NCBI GenBank assembly: GCA_900129675.1
Contig: FSRD01000001.1
Span: 7,801,501 to 7,865,500 of the forward strand
DNA length: 64,000 bases
Origin: Bradyrhizobium erythrophlei
GTDB taxonomy: Bacteria; Pseudomonadota; Alphaproteobacteria; Rhizobiales; Xanthobacteraceae
Reading direction: 5' to 3'
The notes under the pieces are model-generated. The model saw only the letters and a program-made list of their open reading frames with translations. It was not told where the DNA came from and searched no databases. Positions 6,544 through 13,317 of this stretch are shown here, in pieces. Made by a program: the position numbers and the translations under genes. How positions within the stretch are numbered: the stretch's first letter is position 1; every line of letters starts with the position of its first letter.

Positions 6544-7340
6544 GTGCGCTCCACAATGACATGGACGCCAGGGCAACAATTGCCGAGGTCATCCTGCGCG
6601 ACCGACTTTTGATCCTCCCAGTCCGAGGAAGTCCGGTCCGCGTCATTGCGATCAACCGCGCGTAGACCCAATCAATTGGGGAGCAACCGCTGGCGCAAAT
6701 CGCCTCACCGAGGCAACAATGGACAATACCAAACTACTTGCCGATATTCAAGTTATCCCTGCGCTGTAAGCGTTTCTTACGCTACTCGATCTCATCGGCG
6801 CGAACGTAAAACAGTTTTGGACAATTGCGGACGACAACAGCGCGCGCCGACGATGGATATCGGCGACGCCGCCGCTGGTGTTCTAGGCGTCGCGACCGAC
6901 GAGCACCGACTACGACACCGCCGATGTGGGTATTGAACGCGAATCAAATAGCTGTGGATAATTGATGGTACGCGAGCTTACGGTGGCAGAAACCCTTGGA
7001 AAATCGGCGCAACTTGAATTTCTGTGATCCAGCCCGGGGAGCCAGCAATTCTCTGAATCAAATCAATAATGTAAAATTTGACCCCGCATGTATGGTCCGG
7101 CCGCGCGTTGCAAGAAGATTTCGTCGAATTGGCGGCGGCGGTCTTGCATCAATGTATCCGGCCTCTGATTGGAGCATGTGGTGCTCCGGGCCATCATGGA
7201 TATCAGCGCGCGTGCGTTCTAATTAGCGGACAGGCCTCGATTGGGCCATTTGGGTCACCAGTGTTCGCACGCGCTCGGAAGACCGAACCTCCATCTCGTC
7301 TCATCCTCTCGCAGACCTCGGCTGGAAATTGTTGATAGGG
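6544..7340. other. Gene-poor region between the phage-like operon and IS110
   Basis: Short plus-strand frames exist (6646-6936, 7078-7335), but none resembles a known protein or has a good ribosome site. A palindromic AAAACAGTTTT followed by GG occurs near 6808 and again near 10272, upstream of a small gene, and may be a shared promoter or binding motif. The rest shows nothing supportable. Confidence 0.4.
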
Positions 7341-8700
7341 TTACGTCATCGCTTGCTCCTCATGTCGCGTAGTTCCTTTGTTCGAGCCAAGGGCCGTTCC
7401 TTCGTCCCGGCCCGCAGAGCGTCGATCGCGTCGCGCGCAGGGGCGGTCAAGGCCGGCCGTCGCGCTTGGCTTGCGGCGGGCGCCGGCGTTGCCAGGCTGC
7501 GCCTTGACCGCGCCGAGCACGGCGCGAGGATCACGCGGGTCGGACGCCTGCATCATCGGTCCTCGTCAGCTCGAAGGCGCGTCCTTTGGCCAGCACCGCC
7601 CAGGCGATCCGGGCAAGCTTGTTGGCGAGCGCGATCGCCAGCACGTTGTGGTGCAACCGCCTCTTGGCGGCTTCGATCCAGGATTTGAGCCCGTAACGTT
7701 CCCAGTCCTTTATCCTGACCAGCACAACCCATGCCGCCTGCACGAACAGAACGCGCAGGTAGCGATTGCCGCGCCTCGAGATTTTTCCGAGGATCGTGCG
7801 GTCTCCCGTCGAGATCTGCTTGGGCACCAGTCCGAGCCAGGCGCCGAAGTCGCGGCCTTTGGAGAATACGTCTCCAGTGCCGATCGCGGCCACCATGGCG
7901 CTCGAAATGATCGGCCCGATGCCGGGCACCGTCATCAGGCGCGAACATGCCTGATCTTGACGGGCCAGTGCTTCGATCTCGCCGGAGAGGCCATCGATAC
8001 GCTGATCCAGCCGGCGCCAGTCGCCTGCCAACTCCTCGATGACATGCAACATGCGGGGCGACAGGGCATCGGTGCGCGTTGCAAGGATGGTGGGCAGTTC
8101 CGTGCGCAGGAAGCCGATCCCCTGACGCACGGCGATCCCGCGTTCCAGCATGAAGGCGCGAATCTGATTGATGATACCGGTGCGTTGCGAGACCAGCCGC
8201 TCGCGCACCCGATGCAGTGCCTGCAGATCCAGTTGCTCCGCGGTCTTGGTCGCCACGAACTTCATCGTCGGGCGCTGCACGGCTTCGGCAATCGCTTCGG
8301 CATCATTGAAGTCGTTCTTCTGTCCCTTGCTATAGGGGCGGACATATTTGGCCGGCATCAACCTGGCGTCGTGGCCAAGCGATGCGAGTTTGCGGCTCAG
8401 GTGATGGGCGCCGACGCAGGCTTCCATGCCGATCAGGCAAGGCGGTATATTGGCGAGCCGCGCTTCCACTTGGCCACGCGACCACTTTTGCCGCAGCACG
8501 ATGGCGCCGCGCGCATCGTGGCCCACGACGTGGAACGAGTTCTTGCCGATATCGATGCCGATCACGGCGATCGCGGTATTGGGTATCTGAGACATGGCGT
8601 GCTCCTTGTCTTTGGCGCCCCTTGCCAGCTTCGCTTGCTGGCGGGGCAGGAGCACGGCCGGACCATCCCATTAGCGGATTCGAACGTTGCGATCCGGTGA
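7340..8700 (-). mobile_element. IS110-family insertion sequence (ends approximate)
   Basis: The element is inferred from the intact transposase plus about 190 bases of 3' noncoding DNA typical of IS110/IS1111. These elements lack normal terminal inverted repeats, so the limits cannot be fixed by eye. An XRE relic begins at 8706, just outside. Confidence 0.55.
7531..8595 (-). CDS. IS110-family DEDD transposase
   Basis: The protein has about 354 residues from ATG 8595 (MSQIPNTAIAV). The N-terminal RuvC-like DEDD domain shows VIGIDIGKNSFHVVG, GMEAC and QKNDFNDAEAIAEA. The C-terminal Transposase_20 domain shows LMTVPGIGPIISSAMVAAIG, FGAWLGLVPKQ and KISRRGNRYLRVLFVQAA, including the Ser-containing region characteristic of the family. 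Length and motifs are complete, so the copy may be active. It moves DNA through a circular intermediate. It lies among relic genes. Confidence 0.93.
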   Translation of the reverse strand: MSQIPNTAIAVIGIDIGKNSFHVVGHDARGAIVLRQKWSRGQVEARLANIPPCLIGMEACVGAHHLSRKLASLGHDARLMPAKYVRPYSKGQKNDFNDAEAIAEAVQRPTMKFVATKTAEQLDLQALHRVRERLVSQRTGIINQIRAFMLERGIAVRQGIGFLRTELPTILATRTDALSPRMLHVIEELAGDWRRLDQRIDGLSGEIEALARQDQACSRLMTVPGIGPIISSAMVAAIGTGDVFSKGRDFGAWLGLVPKQISTGDRTILGKISRRGNRYLRVLFVQAAWVVLVRIKDWERYGLKSWIEAAKRRLHHNVLAIALANKLARIAWAVLAKGRAFELTRTDDAGVRPA

Positions 8701-8705
8701 GTGGC

Positions 8706-8828
8706 TTAAAGAATGGCATTGATGCCCTTGCGCTCGATGAGATTCGAGAGCGCGAGCGCCGGTCCGGTGGGCCGCGAGATGTACCCCACAGTCAGGTGGA
8801 GCCCGCGCGCGAATACGGCTTGGCTCAT
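8706..8828 (-). pseudogene. Relic of an XRE-family antitoxin/regulator
   Basis: The frame reads MSQAVFARGLHLTVGYISRP and then TGPALALSNLIERKGINAIL before TAA. This is the C-terminal half of the HigA/XRE regulator family, in which about eight residues that normally link the recognition helix to RPTGPAL are missing. A stop codon lies nine codons upstream of the ATG, so the N-terminal half is gone. No toxin partner is nearby. Confidence 0.55.
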
Positions 8829-8966
8829 CTTCGCCCGTTCCCCGGTTTACGAATCTGCGCACCCGTCATCGGCGTCACCTGGGAGTGGTGGCAAACCGCG
8901 CTCCGGTTCACTCGCGTTGCTCACGCTTTCTTGCGATCGGAAGGGACAGGCCGCCGTCGGAAGGCG

Positions 8967-9403
8967 CTATTTCAGCGGCAGAAAAAGTTCCGCGACCGTC
9001 TCATGCTCCTGCACCTCCGGGAAGAAGCTCAGCCGCTGGCAATAAATCGGGAAGTCGCGTGCTTCCTCGCCGCTGGCCGGAAGCCAGTCGCGATAAAGGT
9101 GTAGCGCGGCGGGCTCCAGATTGTCGGTGTTGCCGACGAAGCGCAGCACCGCGTAGCGTCCGCCAGGGATCTCGCCGGCCTTGATCTGCTCGCCGTTCGC
9201 CTCGATCGGTTGGTCGGTCCCGACACAAAGGTCCACGCTATAATCGGCAGGCGACGCAGGGCGTCGCTCGGAACGCCAGACATTGAAGGTCGGACTTGTC
9301 TTGGGGTGCAGGCCAGCCGCCGTGCGCCACGCGATGAACCGCTGGATCGTGGCGCCGAGCGTCGCCGCATCCGGGCCTGATAGTTTTGAAGCGCCGCCTT
9401 CAT
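8967..9403 (-). pseudogene. AraC-family regulator with GyrI-like domain, internally deleted
   Basis: ATG 9403 begins MKAALQNYQARMRR, the usual first helix of AraC regulators carrying a GyrI-like effector domain. The sequence then jumps, in another frame, to TIQRFIAWRTAAGLHP, SPTFNVWRSERRPASPADY, and the complete end of the effector domain (YCQRLSFFPEVQEHETVAEL, stop at 8967). Both helix-turn-helix motifs are missing. The remaining C-terminal frame from about 9236 could still be translated, but DNA binding is lost. Confidence 0.65.
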
Positions 9404-9601
9404 CGTCCCTTCCTCCGTGGCGGCACCAGTTAGCCGCTGATAGCCGTAACGTGCTCGACCGATCTAGCGGTTTTGGGGCGGATCAACCGGAAACTCCCCA
9501 CGACCGCTTACAGGCGAGCATCGGCATTCGCGGAATGACCGCAACGGGCGCTTGCCGACTGGCGGCTTTCCCACCCCGCTAAACTCTGATTCAGCATCGG
9601 C

Positions 9602-9795
9602 ATGAGCCGATACGACCTGACCGACTTCGAGTGGCGCGTGATCGAGCCGTTGCTGCCCAACAAGACGCGAGGCGTATCGCGCGTCGATGACCGCCGCGTG
9701 TTGAACAGTATCTTCACAAGCTCGCCGCCAACTTCCTCGCCATGGTCCAGCTCGCCTCAATGCGGCTGTGGCTGCGCGCTTATGAGTCTACGGCC
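9602..9795 (+). pseudogene. IS5-family transposase remnant with internal deletion
   Basis: ATG 9602 gives MSRYDLTDFEWRVIEPLLPN and continues to VLNSIF, the N-terminal DUF4096 region of IS5 transposases. From 9718, in a different frame, comes KLAANFLAMVQLASMRLWLR and AYESTA, the normal C-terminus. The DDE core in between is absent. This is a solo relic and cannot transpose. Confidence 0.75.
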
Positions 9796-9813
9796 AAGCC
9801 GCGCGGCATCGCC

Positions 9814-10059
9814 TCATTGCTCAAAATACGCCCGGCATGCCTCACTGAGACTGGCCTTCTGCCGGCGCAGGCAGGCGGTGATGGCACGCACGTTCGGGAT
9901 TTCGCCGGGGCAGAGGCGATAGACATCCGGCGTGCACGCCTTGCGCTGTTCGGGCGTGCCGATCGCATGCGCCGAGCCGGCCGCGAAGAGCGTCAGCAAG
10001 AGCGCGAGCGCGAAGGCTGGATTGGCGCGGACCGCAAATCGTGTGAAACTGGCGTTCAT
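9814..10059 (-). CDS. Exported cysteine-containing small protein
   Basis: The protein has 81 residues from ATG 10059. A signal peptide (FALALLLTLFAAGSAHA) ends near residue 30. The mature part has CTPDVYRLCPGEIPNVRAI, TACLRRQKASLSEACRAYF: four cysteines spaced as in small periplasmic Cys-rich-repeat proteins. The product at 57261-57488 has the same plan. The role is unknown; disulfide-stabilised periplasmic location is inferred. Confidence 0.65.
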   Translation of the reverse strand: MNASFTRFAVRANPAFALALLLTLFAAGSAHAIGTPEQRKACTPDVYRLCPGEIPNVRAITACLRRQKASLSEACRAYFEQ

Positions 10060-10290
10060 AACTGTCTCTCCCCGTTTCGGTCGGCGCCAAGGTCGCGCCG
10101 GCGTCATCGGGGCAATTACGTGAAATAGATTTTTCCAAATGTGATTTTTCTCACATTTGGTTTTGGCAGCCCCGGTCTAGGTTGCGCCGAGGGGAAATGA
10201 AGACGTCGGTAACCATATTTGCCGTGATGGCCTGATCGATAAAATTCGATCGATCGGTTCAATCCGGAAACAAAACAGTTTTGGGACGAT

Positions 10291-10313
10291 GCGCTCTCGA
10301 ACCCGGAGAGCGC
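10291..10313 (+). promoter_or_regulatory. Hairpin sequestering the ribosome-binding site
   Basis: GCGCTCTC (10291-10298) pairs perfectly with GAGAGCGC (10306-10313) around GAACCCG. The only ribosome-binding sequence for the gene starting at 10315 (GGAGAG) is inside the 3' arm, one base before the ATG. Translation would require the stem to open. Confidence 0.5.
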
Positions 10314-10314
10314 G

Positions 10315-10512
10315 ATGAGTGAAGTTGAATTCGACCTTTTGCTGGATGCCGTGAAGACGGCCATCGCGCCCGTACCGGAGGAGGATTTTTTGCCTCAGAC
10401 CTCGCCCGTCAGCGTCAGCCTGCCCCTCAACAAACCGCCGCGCGCCGCCAACGACAATCGGTCGCCTTGGCCGCTGGTTCCGTTTCCCGCCGGTTGGTAC
10501 GCCGCCTGCTGA
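10315..10512 (+). CDS. Small hypothetical protein
   Basis: The protein has 65 residues: MSEVEFDLLLDAVKTAIAPV, an acidic N-terminal helix, then a proline-rich tail with PPRAANDNRSPWPLVPFPAG. The AANDN motif recurs in small orphan proteins of rhizobia. The GGAGAG ribosome site is buried in the hairpin at 10291-10313. No function is recognised. Confidence 0.55.
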   Translation: MSEVEFDLLLDAVKTAIAPVPEEDFLPQTSPVSVSLPLNKPPRAANDNRSPWPLVPFPAGWYAAC

Positions 10513-10567
10513 GGCCGGAGGCTTCGTCCGGCCTCTGATATATCAGGCGCAAGCCGTTGATTATATG

Positions 10568-10613
10568 GATGGGGGCCGCGACCAGAATTGAACTGGTGTA
10601 CACGGTTTTGCAG
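10568..10613 (-). repeat. Duplicated 3' part of tRNA-Cys (attachment-site-like)
   Basis: Bases 10579-10613 match 12312-12346 of the tRNA-Cys gene over 35 bases without mismatch, and similarity continues with mismatches to the acceptor stem. The copy covers the 3' half from anticodon loop to acceptor. Such a duplicated tRNA end marks the far border of an element inserted by a tyrosine integrase. Confidence 0.8.
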
Positions 10614-11227
10614 TTCTACCTGGTTGGTCCCAGCCCATACCGTCCCATACAATAGAGTATGATTAGAGTATGATTTTGTTGGGCTTTTGAGCCCGCACCC
10701 CTGTCCTTCGTACCACCTGATTACTCATTGTACCAAGCGGTCCGGTGGCAATCACGGTGGCAGCGGTGAAAGTACAGCGCCAACACGTCCAGCCAGGCTT
10801 TCACACAGGAACAAGTCGCCCGTCGCGACGATGGGCTATCACTAGTGCCGTGGTCGAGGCCCTTCGACGATCCGATACTGCCTGCCGTGTCCATGGCCCT
10901 GTGTCGTTTTGTCCTGCGCCAATTGGCCTAAAAGCCGCGGGGCCAAGTCTGAGGTAAACGTCGTTTGATCGTGCCGCTGTTTGTTCTCCTGCGGGGAACA
11001 GATGGTGTCCGCATTTTAAGCCCCAGTGCCCCAAGCTGAATTTAGCGTGCCCAAATTTTGTTGTTCACCTCGCCGTGAATTTGCCGCAGCGCGTTCCCCG
11101 TATAGCCTACCCGGCAAGGGCTTAGGGGTACCCCTAATGATATACCGTCCGCGGGGCTTATCCTCTGGGCGTCGCCGGTTGGAATATTGACTTTTTGATA
11201 TTGGCTCGCGGATGAGGAATTTAATTC
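10614..11227. other. Left part of the tRNA-Cys island, no supported gene
   Basis: No convincing gene is seen. Repeated features are TAGAGTATGAT twice in tandem near 10652-10674 and a perfect 16-bp palindrome TTAGGGGTACCCCTAA at 11122-11137. A near copy of that palindrome, TTGGGGTATACCCTAA, lies at about 3855-3870 upstream of the serine recombinase. Confidence 0.4.
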
Positions 11228-11413
11228 ATGGACAGCCCGCAGCATTGCCGAGATCAGTCGGCCGAATGTATTCGCTTGATCGGCCTGGCGCACAGTGAAG
11301 CGCAAGCCCAGGTTCTGAGAAATCTCGCATCTAGCTGGTCGAGACTTGCCGGCCAGATCGACCGATACAACGCGCTCATTCGTGAACAAAGCCGAAGCGT
11401 CGTCCAGAAGTAG
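11228..11413 (+). CDS. Small conserved hypothetical protein
   Basis: The protein has 61 residues and is mostly helical: ECIRLIGLAHSEAQAQVLRN, LASSWSRLAGQIDRYNALIR. This pattern (Cys/Leu-rich helix, SEA.A..LR.L..SW..LA.Q.DRY) resembles a family of orphan small proteins common in Bradyrhizobium. GAGGAATTT precedes the ATG. It is the first gene of the small-gene group in the tRNA-Cys island. Function unknown. Confidence 0.65.
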   Translation: MDSPQHCRDQSAECIRLIGLAHSEAQAQVLRNLASSWSRLAGQIDRYNALIREQSRSVVQK

Positions 11414-11505
11414 AGTCGCTTCGGCATTCCGCGGCGGCGGCCGCTTCTCGACGAAATGCTCAAGATCGTTGCGCGTGGCGCGGACAAAGAAGACAAGGCT
11501 GCGGC

Positions 11506-11709
11506 GTGAGTGAGTTGAGCTGGCAACGCCGGTTTGACGATCCGATCACCCTGCACGTTCGCGGGCATCTCGTCACGCTCGAGGATGCCGCGACCTACAT
11601 CACCAAGTTGCCGAAGAAGGAAGCCGCCGAGCCGGAATGGCAGGCTGCAATCTTCGAACTCATGCTGGCAGTTGACCGTAATGGGACCGACATCGCATTG
11701 GCTTCATGA
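11506..11709 (+). CDS. Microgene A of the overlapping chain: DAATYITKLPKKE-type protein
   Basis: The protein has 67 residues from GTG 11506. It includes FDDPITLHVRGHLVTLEDAA, TYITKLPKKEAAEPEWQAAI, a small orphan family; a truncated relic lies at 57594-57716. The stop TGA (11707-11709) overlaps the next ATG by four bases. The GTG itself overlaps the TGA of a short upstream frame (11456-11509, 17 codons), which may be the tail of a lost gene. Function unknown. Confidence 0.65.
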   Translation: MSELSWQRRFDDPITLHVRGHLVTLEDAATYITKLPKKEAAEPEWQAAIFELMLAVDRNGTDIALAS

Positions 11710-11801
11710 AGGCATTGAACCGGCAATACGTTCGGGAGTTCAATTCATCACGGAAGCATCCCCATTGGGGGCGCCGGAAGCTGAAACGAGATCAGCTATG
11801 A
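11706..11801 (+). CDS. Microgene B: 31-residue basic microprotein
   Basis: The sequence MKALNRQYVREFNSSRKHPH, then WGRRKLKRDQL, is strongly basic with conserved aromatic residues. Nearly the same peptide is encoded at 45059-45145 and 48781-48888. The ATG overlaps the stop of microgene A and the stop overlaps the start of microgene C, each by four bases, so translation is probably coupled. Conservation at three sites argues that it is a real product. Nucleic-acid binding would suit the charge but is a guess. Confidence 0.6.
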   Translation: MKALNRQYVREFNSSRKHPHWGRRKLKRDQL

Positions 11802-11944
11802 CGGTCTGGATTTACGTCGACACAAGCAAGCAGGTTGGCGACAAAGATCACCTGAAAGTCTTTGCAAGCGATGACGCCGCGGAAACGTGGCTGCAGGAGA
11901 ACGACCCCGAGGGCGTCGCGTTCGAATACGAGGTTCTTGAGTGA
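11798..11944 (+). CDS. Microgene C: 48-residue acidic protein
   Basis: The sequence is MTVWIYVDTSKQVGDKDHLK, VFASDDAAETWLQENDPEGV, AFEYEVLE. It is acidic and probably forms a small alpha/beta fold. The pattern is familiar as a conserved Bradyrhizobium orphan protein. It is coupled by ATGA to microgene B and by GTGA to microgene D. Its acidity contrasts with the basic partner B. Function unknown. Confidence 0.7.
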   Translation: MTVWIYVDTSKQVGDKDHLKVFASDDAAETWLQENDPEGVAFEYEVLE

Positions 11945-12027
11945 ACCACATCGACCGGCGCACAATCTTCGCCATGCTGCTAATCGTCGCGCTGGTGATC
12001 ATCTGGAATGTGATGGGCGGACGTTAA
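11941..12027 (+). CDS. Microgene D: 28-residue single-span membrane peptide
   Basis: GTG 11941 overlaps the stop of microgene C. The product, MNHIDRRTIFAMLLIVALVI, IWNVMGGR, is a positively charged N-terminus and one hydrophobic helix, so an inner-membrane peptide with a cytoplasmic N-terminus is expected. It ends the chain at TAA 12025-12027. It is too short for family recognition; coupling and composition are the evidence. Confidence 0.55.
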   Translation: MNHIDRRTIFAMLLIVALVIIWNVMGGR

Positions 12028-12127
12028 AGCCCGTCGGGCAACCGGCGGACTTCTGGACTCAATGCCGCGTCGCCATCATGTCCTGAAGTGTGCCCCAGGC
12101 GGCTTCATGGCTCCTGAGCGCATGCGC

Positions 12128-12358
12128 CGAATCGGGCACGCCCCACCAGCGATCACCGTGAAGGTCTACAGCCATATGTTCTCGAACACCGACAGCCGAG
12201 CGGCCGATATCATGGAAGCGACGTTCGCCAAGGTACGCGGCACGGCCGGTGGCAGTCCGGTGGCAGTCGATTTAAGGCCATGGCCTAAGTATTTGAAATT
12301 GTTGGAGGCCACGACCAGAATTGAACTGGTGTACACGGTTTTGCAGACCGTTGCGTAA
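12128..12358 (+). pseudogene. C-terminal remnant of a tyrosine integrase
   Basis: The frame reads IGHAPPAITVKVYSHMFSNT, DSRAADIMEATFAKV. This is the end of a phage-type tyrosine recombinase, including the catalytic Tyr in KVYSHMF; the Arg-Lys-His-Arg part of the active site is absent. The frame runs into the tRNA-Cys gene, the usual position of an integrase tail beside its attachment site. Confidence 0.7.
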
Positions 12359-12376
12359 CCACTCCGCCACGTGGCC
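12303..12376 (-). tRNA. tRNA-Cys (GCA)
   Basis: The gene has 74 nt including an encoded CCA (12303-12305). The acceptor stem GGCCACG/CGTGGCC pairs over seven bases, the anticodon stem ACGGT/ACCGT holds the loop CTGCAAA with anticodon GCA, and the T arm has the GTTCAATTC loop. Its 3' half is duplicated at 10568-10613, so it served as an integration target. Confidence 0.95.
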
Positions 12377-12495
12377 CCAACGGGGCGCACTCATATACGG
12401 CCTCTCCCCGATAGGCAACCAATTGACCGAGCCCTGGGTCCGGACCTAAGGCTCGTTCCTTATTTGACGTGTTTTCTTGACGCGAACCGGTGTCC

Positions 12496-12514
12496 CCCCG
12501 GATCAAGTCCGGGG
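12496..12514. repeat. REP-like palindrome
   Basis: CCCCGGA (12496-12502) and TCCGGGG (12508-12514) flank TCAAG. Together with the surrounding tgtccc...ggcaggct it matches the REP-like intergenic palindromes common in Bradyrhizobium. It lies downstream of the DTW gene and could also act as its terminator. Confidence 0.5.
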
Positions 12515-12540
12515 CAGGCTTTCGCTCGAAAACGCTTCGA

Positions 12541-13272
12541 TCAGGCCCGCTTGCGGCGCCGGTAGTCCTTCTTCTTCGGTTTCGGCGCCAGTTCCGGCAT
12601 TTCGGCCTGCACCTCCAGGTACCTCGCCAGCAGCCGCTCAAAACTGCGGTTCAGGGTCTCCGCGATATCCGGCCGCTTCTCCAGGCCGGCCAGCAGCATG
12701 CCCGCCGCCTCGATGGTGGACAGGCCGTCGCGACGCGGCTCCTTGCGGAGCTTGCCGTAGCGCGACGGGCGCTCGGGGCCGAGGATGACCCGCTGGCACT
12801 TCAGCATCCACGCATTGCGCCACCACAGCGCCTTGGCCTGGCTCCAGGTGCCATCCAGCAGCACGATTCCCTCGATATCGCCGAGGATGGCACGCTGGTT
12901 GGGTTCGACTTCGCCCTTGCGGTTGATGGCGACGATGTCGCGGTCGGTCTCAAGCTCGCTGACCTTGGCCGAGCCGAGATAGAGCACGGCCCAGCGCGAG
13001 GGGTCGTGCACGGGCCGTCCCAGCGCCTTGGACAGGCTCGGCCAGGACAAGCCGATCTTGACGACCGCATCCTTGAAATGGAGCGCAGTCAGCCGCGCGG
13101 TGCCGAGCGCCCTGTCCTGCTCCTGCGGATGCTGCAGGATCAGGAGCGAAATGCGGCTCTCGATCGGCTCAATGCTGTCGCAGATACACAGCGGCAGCGG
13201 CTTGCCGCAATCTGGGCACTCCGGCACCACCTCTTCGGCGGTCCCAGCGTTGGATTCGGGTTGTTTTGACAT
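12541..13272 (-). CDS. DTW-domain tRNA-uridine aminocarboxypropyltransferase
   Basis: The protein has 243 residues. It has an N-terminal zinc-like cluster CPDCGKPLPLCIC (about residues 18-30) and the signature DGTWSQAKALWWRN (about 140-153) that names the DTW domain. Family enzymes (TapT/TuaA, DTWD1/2) transfer the 3-amino-3-carboxypropyl group from SAM to uridine 47 of the tRNA variable loop, giving acp3U. The C-terminus is Lys/Arg-rich, as expected for a tRNA binder. It is a stand-alone gene next to tRNA-Cys; that proximity is probably accidental. Confidence 0.88.
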   Translation of the reverse strand: MSKQPESNAGTAEEVVPECPDCGKPLPLCICDSIEPIESRISLLILQHPQEQDRALGTARLTALHFKDAVVKIGLSWPSLSKALGRPVHDPSRWAVLYLGSAKVSELETDRDIVAINRKGEVEPNQRAILGDIEGIVLLDGTWSQAKALWWRNAWMLKCQRVILGPERPSRYGKLRKEPRRDGLSTIEAAGMLLAGLEKRPDIAETLNRSFERLLARYLEVQAEMPELAPKPKKKDYRRRKRA

Positions 13273-13317
13273 CCGCCCGCTATACGCCTTGGGGCCAACA
13301 ATTCAACTAGAGCCGCC

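Noticed and set aside
10801..11034. Minus-strand frame of 77 codons in the tRNA-Cys island
   Set aside because: No start signal, no recognisable family and a composition like noncoding DNA.
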